Source: Funiculus sociatus GB2-C1
GTDB lineage: Bacteria; Cyanobacteriota; Cyanobacteriia; Cyanobacteriales; FACHB-T130
DNA: 64,000 nt
Assembly (NCBI RefSeq): GCF_039962115.1
Contig: NZ_JAMPKJ010000025.1
Span: forward strand, 18,355 to 82,354
Direction of reading: 5' to 3'
The notes below the pieces were generated by a model. It did no database searches. It was not told the DNA's origin and worked only from the letters and a program-made list of their open reading frames with translations. Of this stretch, positions 52,793 to 60,648 are shown in pieces. Each line of letters begins with the position of its first letter. Position 1 is the stretch's first letter. Both the position numbers and the translations under genes were made by a program.

Positions 52793-53743
52793 ATGCAAAC
52801 CATCACGTTAGCGCAAAATGGCCCCACCTTCACTGCTGTAGGTATCGGCGCTTGGGCTTGGGGGGACAAGCTATTTTGGAACTATGGCAGCGACTACGGG
52901 GAAACCCAGTTGCAGGAAGCTTTTGAAGCGACTCTGGATTCCGGCGTAAACTTCTTTGACACGGCTGAAGTGTACGGCCCAGGAAAATCAGAGGAGTTCT
53001 TGGGAAAGTTCATGCAAGAAGCTGGGCGCACAGCCCAGATTGCCACAAAATACGGCCCTTACCCTTGGCGAGTTACCGGACAATCAGTATCAGATGCCTT
53101 AACCGAGAGTTTAAAACGTCTGCGGGTCGAGCAAGTAGCCCTTTATCAGGTGCATTGGCCTTTCGCCTTCCTGATGAGCCAAGAAACGCTGATGAATGCC
53201 CTAGCGGAAGAGGTGAAGCGGGGCAGAATTGCTACAGTCGGTGTCAGCAATTACTCAGCCGAACAGATGAAAGAAGCTTATCAGCTTTTAGCGGCTAGAG
53301 GCGTACCTTTGGCTGTAAATCAGGTGCGGTACTCGCTGCTGACTCGGCAAGTCGAGGCTAACGGCATTCTCGACACGGCGCGTCAGCTAGGCGTGACTAT
53401 TTTGGCTTATAGTCCTTTGGCTCAGGGGTTACTGACTGGCAAATATAGAGTCGAGGATGGCAAGGAGCCGACTGGCGCACGTAAATTTGATTCTCGCTTC
53501 AATCGCAGCGGTTTGGAGAAAATCGAGCCTGTGATATGTGCGTTGCGTAAACTTGGAGAAAAGTACCAAAAAACACCCGCTCAAGTTGCCCTGAATTGGT
53601 TGATTGCCCAGGATGGGGTGATTGCGATTCCGGGGGCGAAGTCAGCCGAACAGGCGCGGCAGAATGCCGGGGCGCTGGGTTGGCAGTTGAGCGCCCAGGA
53701 AGTTGCCCATCTGGAACTTTTGAGCCGCCCTTGGCGAAATTAA
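52793..53743 (+). CDS. Aldo/keto reductase
   Basis: A 316-residue NADPH-dependent reductase. The catalytic tetrad is present: Asp in FFDTAEVYGP (with the Tyr of the same segment), Lys in IATKYGP and His in YQVHWP. The cofactor end has AIPGAKSAEQARQNAGALGW. Substrates are aldehydes or ketones; the specific one is unknown. It is followed 22 bases later by a hairpin and then an isoprenylcysteine methyltransferase homologue. Confidence 0.9.
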   Translation: MQTITLAQNGPTFTAVGIGAWAWGDKLFWNYGSDYGETQLQEAFEATLDSGVNFFDTAEVYGPGKSEEFLGKFMQEAGRTAQIATKYGPYPWRVTGQSVSDALTESLKRLRVEQVALYQVHWPFAFLMSQETLMNALAEEVKRGRIATVGVSNYSAEQMKEAYQLLAARGVPLAVNQVRYSLLTRQVEANGILDTARQLGVTILAYSPLAQGLLTGKYRVEDGKEPTGARKFDSRFNRSGLEKIEPVICALRKLGEKYQKTPAQVALNWLIAQDGVIAIPGAKSAEQARQNAGALGWQLSAQEVAHLELLSRPWRN

Positions 53744-53765
53744 TTGAGGCTCTAGCCTCTACGCT

Positions 53766-53796
53766 GCTGGTTCCCAAGCTCAGCTTGGGAACCAGC
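53766..53796. terminator. Perfect palindromic hairpin after the aldo/keto reductase gene, family copy 4
   Basis: GCTGGTTCCCAAGCT and AGCTTGGGAACCAGC are exact complements (15 bases each) around a single C. It lies 22 bases after the stop. The GGTTCCCA core matches copies 1 to 3. Confidence 0.65.
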
Positions 53797-53832
53797 GAAT
53801 TCAATCCAAAATTGATAGAGCGATCGCATCCT

Positions 53833-54336
53833 ATGAAAATCTTCTCAGATTGGGGCTTCTCCCGCGAAGGCTGGCGCAATAATCAAAGAGGCGAATACTG
53901 GGTAGTAGCTCAGGCAATTCTCATCGTCGGTTTTGTCGTTTTGCCAGTCTACCGCCCAGTTAATTTACCTCTTGACAGATTTATTAACTTAAGCATTGCT
54001 GCTCTACTAGGACTGGCGGCATTAGTGCTACTTGCCAAAGGATTGCTGGATTTGGGACAGCAGCTGACTCCCTTACCTTATCCCAAAGACAACGGGCAGC
54101 TAGTTCAAACTGGTGTCTACAGCATCGTGCGCCATCCCGTCTACAGTGGCTTAATTTTGGCTGCCTTAAGTTGGGCAATCTTCTTCGTCAGCTTGTCCCA
54201 CCTGGTAGCAGCAGCTATCCTATTCGTCTTTTTGGATGCCAAAGCCAGCCACGAGGAAGGATGGTTAACGCAAAAGTACCCAGATTACGCAGATTATCGG
54301 CAACAAGTCAGAAAGCTGATTCCCTGGCTCTACTGA
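53833..54336 (+). CDS. Isoprenylcysteine carboxyl methyltransferase-family membrane protein
   Basis: A 167-residue protein using the ATG at 53833. An open frame extends upstream to 53596 but only through the 3' end of the aldo/keto reductase gene and the hairpin. It has about four membrane helices and the ICMT core QTGVYSIVRHPVYSGLIL, then EGWLTQKYPDYADYRQQVRKLIPWLY near the C-terminus, which bind S-adenosylmethionine in relatives. Bacterial members methylate unknown, probably lipid-like, substrates. Confidence 0.85.
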   Translation: MKIFSDWGFSREGWRNNQRGEYWVVAQAILIVGFVVLPVYRPVNLPLDRFINLSIAALLGLAALVLLAKGLLDLGQQLTPLPYPKDNGQLVQTGVYSIVRHPVYSGLILAALSWAIFFVSLSHLVAAAILFVFLDAKASHEEGWLTQKYPDYADYRQQVRKLIPWLY

Positions 54337-54488
54337 GCGAACCAAATCCAGTAGAGGGTATCACACTTTGTCTACCACTCTGATTTTTTTTGCCCAGGTG
54401 TAAAATTGCCACATGAAGTTTTACTAAGTTGCCAGTTCAGGATAGAATTGCAAAATGGTGTGAGTAAGCAGAAATATCTATTCAGCTG

Positions 54489-54731
54489 ATGTCCACTCTT
54501 TCATCAACACTGACCCGTCCTCAAAATGTTGGCAACTCCCATCTGGGGAGTAATGTATCGCCTTTGTTAACCAAAGCTGTGTATCAAACCGACCAGCAAG
54601 TAAAGTTCTTGCATTTGCAAGTGGAAGTTGAAATTCTTTTGCAGCAACTGCAATCACTTAAGAAGCAGCGTCTAACATTAGATTGTCAAGATGCGGGTTT
54701 CTCCGATGCCATCGGTAACAAAAAGCTATAG
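54489..54731 (+). CDS. Small coiled-coil protein of unknown function
   Basis: An 80-residue protein: a Ser/Thr-rich start followed by AVYQTDQQVKFLHLQVEVEILLQQLQSLKKQRL, a predicted coiled coil. I have the impression of short cyanobacterial proteins with this helix but cannot name a family. It is followed by a terminator-like hairpin and then desA. Confidence 0.55.
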   Translation: MSTLSSTLTRPQNVGNSHLGSNVSPLLTKAVYQTDQQVKFLHLQVEVEILLQQLQSLKKQRLTLDCQDAGFSDAIGNKKL

Positions 54732-54802
54732 TAGTAAGGTTTTGTCCTTCTTAAGTGCGGTTTGTAACCCGGTCAGCAACCGATAGCTGACAAAAACTAT
54801 TG

Positions 54803-54836
54803 CCTGCCACTAATCCGCACCGGGCAGGATTTTTTT
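54803..54836 (+). terminator. Rho-independent terminator before desA
   Basis: CCTGCC (54803-54808) and GGCAGG (54823-54828) form a GC stem with a 14-base loop, followed by ATTTTTTT. This is the clearest intrinsic terminator in the window. It ends the transcript of the small coiled-coil gene and isolates desA. Confidence 0.7.
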
Positions 54837-54884
54837 GTGCATTGATGGCTGAATTCACTTAACTGATACTTAGAAAATTTTTTA

Positions 54885-55943
54885 ATGACTCTATCGACGA
54901 TCAAAGTAACCGACACCAACCTGGTATCTGCGACAACTGCTGAAACTCTCCGCATGAGAGACATTTTGAAAAGTCTGCCGCGTGAGGTTTTTGCCAAAAA
55001 TCGTCAGAAAGCCTGGACGAGCGTGGTAATCAACGTTTTAATGGTGGGATTGGGATATTGGGGGTTAGCGATCGCGCCCTGGTATCTGACACCTTTGCTG
55101 TGGATATTTACAGGCACAGCGTTGACAGGTTTTTTTGTAATTGGGCATGACTGCGGACACCGCTCATTTGCCAACCGCCGCTGGGTAAACGATTTGGTGG
55201 GGCATATATTTATGTTGCCCTTAATTTATCCCTTCCACAGTTGGCGAATTCTGCACAATTACCATCACGCCCACACTAACAAGCTTGAGGAAGACAACGC
55301 TTGGCAACCCTTCCAGCCAGAATTTTATGACAGTATGCCAAAGGCGGGACAGTGGGGCTATCGCTTAATGCGGGGCCGGTTTTGGTGGTTAGCTTCGATA
55401 ATCCACTGGTCGATGATGCACTTTGATTGGACGCGATTCCAAGGCAAAGAGCGGCAGAAGGTAAAATTGTCCGCACTGGTGGTATTGGGATTTGCCAGCG
55501 TCGCCTTCCCCTTGTTAATTGCGACAACTGGTGTCTGGGGATTTGTTAAATTTTGGCTCTTACCGTGGTTGGTTTACCACTTCTGGATGAGTACCTTTAC
55601 TCTCGTTCACCACACAGCACCAGAAATTCCCTTTACTCCCGCTACGCAGTGGAATGAGGCGCAAGCGCAGCTATTTGGCACGGTTCACTGCGATTATCCG
55701 CGTTGGGTAGAATTCCTTTGCCACGATATCAACGTTCACATTCCTCATCACATTTCCACAGCAATTCCCTCCTATAATTTGCGACTAGCGCATAGCGCTA
55801 TCAAAGAAAAGTGGGGAGACTCAATTCGCGAGACTCGCTTCTCTTGGTCTTTGATGAAGCAAATTACTGACGAGTGTCACCTGTACGATTCAGAAGACTA
55901 CTACAAGTCTTTCAATGAATATCACGCAGGTAGCAAAAATTAA
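54885..55943 (+). CDS. desA: Acyl-lipid desaturase, DesA (delta-12) type
   Basis: A 352-residue membrane di-iron desaturase. The three histidine boxes are HDCGH, HNYHH and [71 protein letters not shown] and CHLYDSEDY closely follow cyanobacterial DesA (delta-12) proteins. It introduces a second double bond into membrane glycerolipid acyl chains using ferredoxin, and is often cold-induced. A terminator lies upstream and a perfect hairpin downstream, so it is probably monocistronic. Confidence 0.9.
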   Translation: MTLSTIKVTDTNLVSATTAETLRMRDILKSLPREVFAKNRQKAWTSVVINVLMVGLGYWGLAIAPWYLTPLLWIFTGTALTGFFVIGHDCGHRSFANRRWVNDLVGHIFMLPLIYPFHSWRILHNYHHAHTNKLEEDNAWQPFQPEFYDSMPKAGQWGYRLMRGRFWWLASIIHWSMMHFDWTRFQGKERQKVKLSALVVLGFASVAFPLLIATTGVWGFVKFWLLPWLVYHFWMSTFTLVHHTAPEIPFTPATQWNEAQAQLFGTVHCDYPRWVEFLCHDINVHIPHHISTAIPSYNLRLAHSAIKEKWGDSIRETRFSWSLMKQITDECHLYDSEDYYKSFNEYHAGSKN

Positions 55944-55950
55944 ACTTTAA

Positions 55951-55994
55951 ACGCTCTCGGTACGCAAAGTAATATTTCTGCGTACCGAGAGTGT
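55951..55994. terminator. Bidirectional hairpin between desA and the GT4 gene
   Basis: ACGCTCTCGGTACGCA (55951-55966) and TGCGTACCGAGAGTGT (55979-55994) pair over 16 bases with one G-U. TTTT follows on the plus strand and AAA precedes, so it can serve both convergent genes. Confidence 0.75.
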
Positions 55995-55995
55995 T

Positions 55996-57204
55996 TTAAG
56001 AAATTAAGACTTGTTCATAACGCGATCCAGCACTTTCCCAGGTATACTCTGTTTCTACAAGCGATCGCCCATTTTTCGACAACTCTTCTCGTAACTGGGC
56101 ATCTTCAAAAAGTCGCGCGATCGCATCCACATATTCTCGTACCCCGTTAGCGCGTAACGCCCGTAAAGGTACGCCTTCACCCTCAACTGCTAATCCTTCC
56201 AAACCGCGATCGCTTCCCACCACAGGCACCCCAGCAGCCATCGCCTCTAGAGTTTTATTTTTTATCCCAAACCCCGTGCGTAGCGGGACAACACAAACAC
56301 TTGCGGAGTGTAACTGTTCTGCCATCGAGGAGACTTTACCCGTAACTATTACCCCCAAGCGATCCGAGAGTGCCTTGACTTCAGGCGTTGGTCTGGCTCC
56401 TACAATACTAAATGTGGCATCAGGATAACGCTTTTGCAGTTCTGGCAAGACTTCTAAGGTAAAAAACCGTGCCGCGTCAATATTATGGGAAGCATCCATC
56501 GCCCCCACAAATACTAGCTGGTGTCCACCGGGATCTTTAGGACGATAGGGAAACAACTCTAGATCAACGCCATTAGGAATTACCCTAATTTCAGCAGCAG
56601 GATTAAACTGGAGCATTTGCTGCCGATCGTCCTCTGTAGTGACTACAATGTTAGAAAATTTAGTGCAGTAGCGTTTCTCATAACTGTACAAGATTGAGAG
56701 ATACAAGCGATCGCGCAAAGCATTAGGAGAAGCCCCCATTTCCAGATGGTTTTTACTCCAGCCATAAACGGAACTATGAATATCTACCACCGTCCGCACT
56801 GAATTGCGAAATTCCGGGCGAACGTAGATTTCATTTACGCTATGTTCGCAGGTAATTGCGTCACACTTCCCAGCTTTGACATAGGTATCCACCCAAGCTT
56901 GCATTTCTGGTGAGTAGCGATGCAAAACGTTTGGCGGCGTTCCCTTAACCAGTGATTCTGTAAAGCGTCCCACTTTCCCCAATAATCCACCTTTTGGTTC
57001 CGCAGGAATCGGAAAAATCACCAAGTCGCTTACCCACTGACGAAGTTCTTCTACTTCTGCATCTGATACTCCGCTGTGGCGTTGCGTTACCAGTGTGATG
57101 TTATGACGCTGGTGCAGGTATTTTAACAAGTTAAAGGTTCTAATCTCGGTTCCCCCCCGGCTAGGCGGATAGGGAAACGTTGAAGAAAGCATTAAAATAT
57201 TCAT
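55996..57204 (-). CDS. GT4-family glycosyltransferase
   Basis: A 402-residue GT-B enzyme. The start MLSSTFPYPPSRGGTEIRTFNLLKYL, the hinge NGVDLELFPYRP, and the donor-site SVCVVPLRTGFGIKNKTLEAMAAGVPVVGSDRGLEGL are typical of GT4 enzymes. The ExxxxxxxE-like segment KNKTLEAMAAGVP holds the nucleotide sugar. It probably builds surface polysaccharide or glycolipid. It is convergent with desA. Confidence 0.88.
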   Translation of the reverse strand: MNILMLSSTFPYPPSRGGTEIRTFNLLKYLHQRHNITLVTQRHSGVSDAEVEELRQWVSDLVIFPIPAEPKGGLLGKVGRFTESLVKGTPPNVLHRYSPEMQAWVDTYVKAGKCDAITCEHSVNEIYVRPEFRNSVRTVVDIHSSVYGWSKNHLEMGASPNALRDRLYLSILYSYEKRYCTKFSNIVVTTEDDRQQMLQFNPAAEIRVIPNGVDLELFPYRPKDPGGHQLVFVGAMDASHNIDAARFFTLEVLPELQKRYPDATFSIVGARPTPEVKALSDRLGVIVTGKVSSMAEQLHSASVCVVPLRTGFGIKNKTLEAMAAGVPVVGSDRGLEGLAVEGEGVPLRALRANGVREYVDAIARLFEDAQLREELSKNGRSLVETEYTWESAGSRYEQVLIS

Positions 57205-57243
57205 AGAAATTCGTTTAGTCTTATTAGTCTTACAGATTTGTCT

Positions 57244-58119
57244 TTAACTTTGACTTGCATCAGCTTTTTTAAGAGCTGCAATGAGTTGAGCTTTATTCAT
57301 ACCTGAAAATCCCTTGATATTCCGTTTTTTTGCGCGCGCTTTTAGCTCCGGAACTGTCATTTCAGTGTAGTCCGGTTCCGGAGGCGTATCACCTTTCTTG
57401 ATTTCTACTTTTACTGGCTTATTCAGGATTGGTTCAATTTTTTTAACAAATTCATCAATATGTTTACTGATTTTGTTGCTAATCAGCTCAAGCTTTCTAT
57501 CTATCAACTTATCAATTTCGGGCAATATGCTTTCAATTTGTATTACCTCCCTTGATGATTCAACCGTATTTGAAGGCTGTATGTCAGCAACTGGTGACTC
57601 ATTATTAATTTCTCGACTTCTCAGAACTTCAACCTGCTCCCTGAGAAGTTCCTCATTTTGTTCACTGAGCCTGCTGCTAATCTGCTCAAGCTTCTTATCT
57701 ATCAAGTTCTCAATTTCTGGCAATATACTTTCAATTTGTATTACCTCCTTTGATGATTCAACCGTATTTAAAGGCTGTGTGTCAGCAACTGGTGACTCAT
57801 TATTAAATTCTCGGTTTCTCAGGACTTCAACCTGATCCATGAGAACTTTCTCATTTTCTGATTCAATAATGAAAGCTCCAATCATTTCCCCTTTACGAGG
57901 ATCTATCTCACGAGCCTTAACAGCGGCGTAGTATTCAAAGTGTCCATTAACTACCTCATAGGATTCCAGACTGGTTCTGCGAATAACTGGGGGATTAATA
58001 ATACCTTCAGCTTTTAAAATTAACTCAGCAGTCCTATTTAACTCATCCTCTAAAAATTCTGAACGTGCAACATTAGAGTTAATTTTTTTTACTGCTACGA
58101 GCGAAGTAGATAATTTCAT
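57244..58119 (-). CDS. ParB-like protein with internal duplication and SAP-like C-terminus
   Basis: A 291-residue protein. Residues about 8-90 resemble the ParB/Srx N-terminal domain (INPPVIRRTSLESYEVVNGHFEYYAAVKAREI). Residues 95-160 and 161-226 are two copies of a 66-residue unit (DQVEVLRNREFNNESPVAD and EQVEVLRSREINNESPVAD). The C-terminal 250-287 is a SAP/Rho-N-like helix pair (MTVPELKARAKKRNIKGFSG). It starts by a 4-base ATGA overlap with the nuclease-ParA fusion gene. It has no recognisable helix-turn-helix, so DNA binding would rely on the SAP-like end. The duplication is 198 bases long and nearly identical in DNA. Confidence 0.75.
   Translation of the reverse strand: MKLSTSLVAVKKINSNVARSEFLEDELNRTAELILKAEGIINPPVIRRTSLESYEVVNGHFEYYAAVKAREIDPRKGEMIGAFIIESENEKVLMDQVEVLRNREFNNESPVADTQPLNTVESSKEVIQIESILPEIENLIDKKLEQISSRLSEQNEELLREQVEVLRSREINNESPVADIQPSNTVESSREVIQIESILPEIDKLIDRKLELISNKISKHIDEFVKKIEPILNKPVKVEIKKGDTPPEPDYTEMTVPELKARAKKRNIKGFSGMNKAQLIAALKKADASQS
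57521..57916. repeat. Tandem 198-base duplication within the ParB-like gene
   Basis: The stretch beginning GGCAATATGCTTTCAATTTG at about 57521 recurs from 57719 as GGCAATATACTTTCAATTTG. The two copies differ at a small number of bases over about 130 bases and become less alike toward 57900. The 198-base offset is a multiple of three, so the frame is kept. Confidence 0.8.
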
Positions 58120-59576
58120 GCAGTTAGTCCTATTTCTTGCAAAACTTCTTTTGCTAGTAACTCAAATTCCTTGGCTGCGAGAGAATCTGGCTTAAAATCA
58201 AGTACCGATATTGGATCTGGTATTTCCATATTACCTACAATCTGCATTCTTTCGGTACATTTTGCCAGTTCCTCTCTTTCATAAATAACGCTTTCCATTA
58301 TTTTCAAATTGTAGCGTTTGGGAATTACCTCTAAGCGCTTTGGTAAGGTATATTGTCCAAACCTGGAATTAGTAGATATTTTACAAGGAAGAACACCTAA
58401 TATTTCAATGGGTGGCTTATTGAGAAATTTTCTATACCCATTAATTGTTTTAACAAAATCTTTGACGTTTACTAACCCTTGATTAGCAAACGGTTTTAGA
58501 TCCGAAGGAATAATTAGATAGTCAGCTGTAATTAAGGCAATTCTGGCATAAAGGTTTAAAGATGGTGGCGTATCAATGATTACAACATCATATTGACCTT
58601 CTACTGCTTTTAGTTTTTGCAAAAGCATTATTTTACTAGAATCTTGTTGATTTAGCTCAGTTTCGTATTGCATTAAACTGATGTGGGAAGGCAACACATC
58701 AATTTCTGGGTTAGTATACTGAGATTTCTTAGCAACTTCGTTTATAGGATAAAACTCTTCTGACTGTAATAGATGACGAACATTGCAATCTTTTACCTCA
58801 TCTAGTTCTTCATCATCAAATTTTGCTAAACCTGCTGCAAAGGTAGTATTAGCTTGGCTATCTAAGTCAACAATAAGGACTTTTTTGCCTTTCTTTCTGA
58901 TAGCGGCGGCTAGGTTGACTACGGTTGTTGTCTTGCCTACGCCGCCTTTGTTGTGGTAAATTGCTATTGTCTTCACAGTATGTCGCCTTTTCTCTTTAAT
59001 AAGTTCACTAGATTGGGGCTGAGAATTAATTGAATCCGCTTGTACGTTTGTTACTTCAATCGAAGGGTTTGCTGGTGATTTTTCAGAGGTAGCGATTTGG
59101 TTCTCATTGGGATTAATCTGGATATGTTCGATTTCAGTAGGTTTCTCTTTTAAGCTGTCTCTACCAATGAGAGTTTTTATTTCGTCTATTCTAGAGCTAA
59201 TTTCTCTACCGGAACAGTTAAATACTAGCTGAATATCATCCTGAAATTTCTGGTAAATTCTGAGTTCCTTACCATTTGTTAACAATCCATATTCTACATT
59301 TAAACTCGTTAAGTAGCGCTTGAGTCTACCAGTATGTCTATTTAAGTTTTGATTAGGATGCTTTGCCTCCATCACAACACTTAACGGCGAGTTGTCATCC
59401 AACACAAATGGAACAACTTGCGCTGCAAATGCCAAGAAGTCTAATCGAATGCTGCCAACGGCAATCTCTTGATGCCAATTTTCTGGAGTGTATCCTAGCT
59501 GTGGCAGCAGATATTGAACTATGAGTTTACTTTCTACTTCGCTCTCGTTGCGGCAAAGCTCAGGATTAAAGTTCAA
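58116..59576 (-). CDS. Nuclease-ParA fusion: HsdR-N-like PD-(D/E)XK domain plus ParA ATPase
   Basis: A 486-residue protein. Residues about 5-135 resemble the type I restriction R-subunit N-terminal nuclease: ESEVESKLIVQYLLPQLGY, Asp46 in RLDFLAF, Glu70-Ala-Lys72 in VVMEAKHP, and YGLLTNGKELRIY. A linker (about 140-200) is followed by a ParA/MinD ATPase, with Walker A KGGVGKTTT at 210-218, VDLDSQANTT, and VVIIDTPPSLNLYARIAL. It is translationally coupled to the ParB-like gene. A partition system that also cuts DNA, or a defence or mobile-element function, is possible. I know of no named system with this order. Confidence 0.82.
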   Translation of the reverse strand: MNFNPELCRNESEVESKLIVQYLLPQLGYTPENWHQEIAVGSIRLDFLAFAAQVVPFVLDDNSPLSVVMEAKHPNQNLNRHTGRLKRYLTSLNVEYGLLTNGKELRIYQKFQDDIQLVFNCSGREISSRIDEIKTLIGRDSLKEKPTEIEHIQINPNENQIATSEKSPANPSIEVTNVQADSINSQPQSSELIKEKRRHTVKTIAIYHNKGGVGKTTTVVNLAAAIRKKGKKVLIVDLDSQANTTFAAGLAKFDDEELDEVKDCNVRHLLQSEEFYPINEVAKKSQYTNPEIDVLPSHISLMQYETELNQQDSSKIMLLQKLKAVEGQYDVVIIDTPPSLNLYARIALITADYLIIPSDLKPFANQGLVNVKDFVKTINGYRKFLNKPPIEILGVLPCKISTNSRFGQYTLPKRLEVIPKRYNLKIMESVIYEREELAKCTERMQIVGNMEIPDPISVLDFKPDSLAAKEFELLAKEVLQEIGLTA

Positions 59577-59794
59577 TTCTGTACTTCCTTAATAACACTG
59601 CACTAATTGGAACCTTAAACCTACTCAATAGAATGAAGTTTTCCGCGTCAAGGCGATCGCTAACCTGAGATGATGTTCTTTCATACTTGTATGAGTGTAG
59701 CCTCGCACGTCTGGCAGGAGCAATAGTAAATTTGAGCGATCGCGTATTTTTCCCCGCCACGCGATCGCTTAAACTATCCTTTAATTAAAAAAAT

Positions 59795-60229
59795 TTAACC
59801 GCGCTTGAACAAACCAGAGAAGCTGTTCTTCACCTTATCGAAAGTCGATTGGAAGAAGTTAGGTAAAACTGGCTCTTGAGGAACCGCAACCTCAATCGGC
59901 TCATCTGCAAATTCAGAACCTTTGAGACGATAGCCATATTCCAATTGGCTTTTATTCTTGCGTAGCACTGGATACAGGCGTAAGGAGGCTTCGCGCAAGT
60001 TCTCCTCTTCTTGAAAGATGGCTTGATTAATCTGGCTGGTGCGATTTACTGCTAGAGAACCCGCTGGATACCAGTTCTTTTTACCCTGAGTGCGAATGTA
60101 TATATTAAATTCTGGTACGCCGTCCGACTTCAATTTGTCGTACTGCTTGGAGGCTTGAGTGCGTTTAGAGGCGGATTTGGTTGGTTTTTTGCTTGTCTTG
60201 GCTTTGCCGAATCCACTATTAGTTGTCAT
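59795..60229 (-). CDS. HHL1-like protein
   Basis: A 144-residue protein. After a Lys/Thr/Ser-rich start, YDKLKSDGVPEFNIYIRTQGKKNWYPAGSLAVNRTSQINQAIFQEEENL and LYPVLRKNKSQLEYGYRLKGSEF match my memory of the HHL1 family, which in plants helps protect photosystem II in high light. The C-terminal 30 residues (NFFQSTFDKVKNSFSGLFKRG) look like an amphipathic helix that could touch membranes. The homology is from pattern recall and would need a search to confirm. It sits in a very HIP1-dense stretch. Confidence 0.65.
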   Translation of the reverse strand: MTTNSGFGKAKTSKKPTKSASKRTQASKQYDKLKSDGVPEFNIYIRTQGKKNWYPAGSLAVNRTSQINQAIFQEEENLREASLRLYPVLRKNKSQLEYGYRLKGSEFADEPIEVAVPQEPVLPNFFQSTFDKVKNSFSGLFKRG

Positions 60230-60648
60230 AAATCTTGTTTTCAGGTATTTACAAAATTTTACATAATTTTAAGCATTTGCGATCGCGCAAGGCAGATGCG
60301 GTTCTGGCGCACAACCAACTAGAATGCTTGAATTAACGAGAGCGATCGCGCTTCTGGGGAATATTTCACAGCATCTATAAATATTCAGCCATGAGAAACG
60401 AACTTGAGACAGAAAGTTAGGTTTATCGCTCCCATAAGCCCAAAGCAGTTAATATATTGCAGCGATCGCCTTCTCCTTAGTTGACAAGGGAGACACTGCG
60501 ATCGCAAAGTCGGCGCAACTCTTCAAGGCGCACTATTGCCTTCCGACAAAGAATCCAAGATTATTATTAAGGCTGTAACAGTTGACCAGCGATCGAGTGC
60601 CGGGGATTCGCTGCAAGAGCGAGCATCACCCACCAGAGGAGCGAACAC
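60230..60648. other. HIP1-dense spacer before the stand-alone ParA gene
   Basis: No gene. The octamer GCGATCGC occurs at 60279, 60342, 60462 and 60498; three more copies flank the HHL1-like gene on its other side at 59653, 59736 and 59761. The ribosome site AGAGGAG (60635-60641) of the next gene lies at the end. Confidence 0.6.

Noticed and set aside
53596..53832. N-terminal extension of the isoprenylcysteine methyltransferase homologue
   Set aside because: The extra 79 residues come from the 3' end of the aldo/keto reductase gene and the palindromic hairpin read in another frame; the ATG at 53833 gives a normal start.
59566..59760. 64-codon minus-strand frame upstream of the nuclease-ParA gene
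   Set aside because: Overlaps the true start of that gene by 11 bases and has HIP1-rich, promoter-like DNA beneath it.
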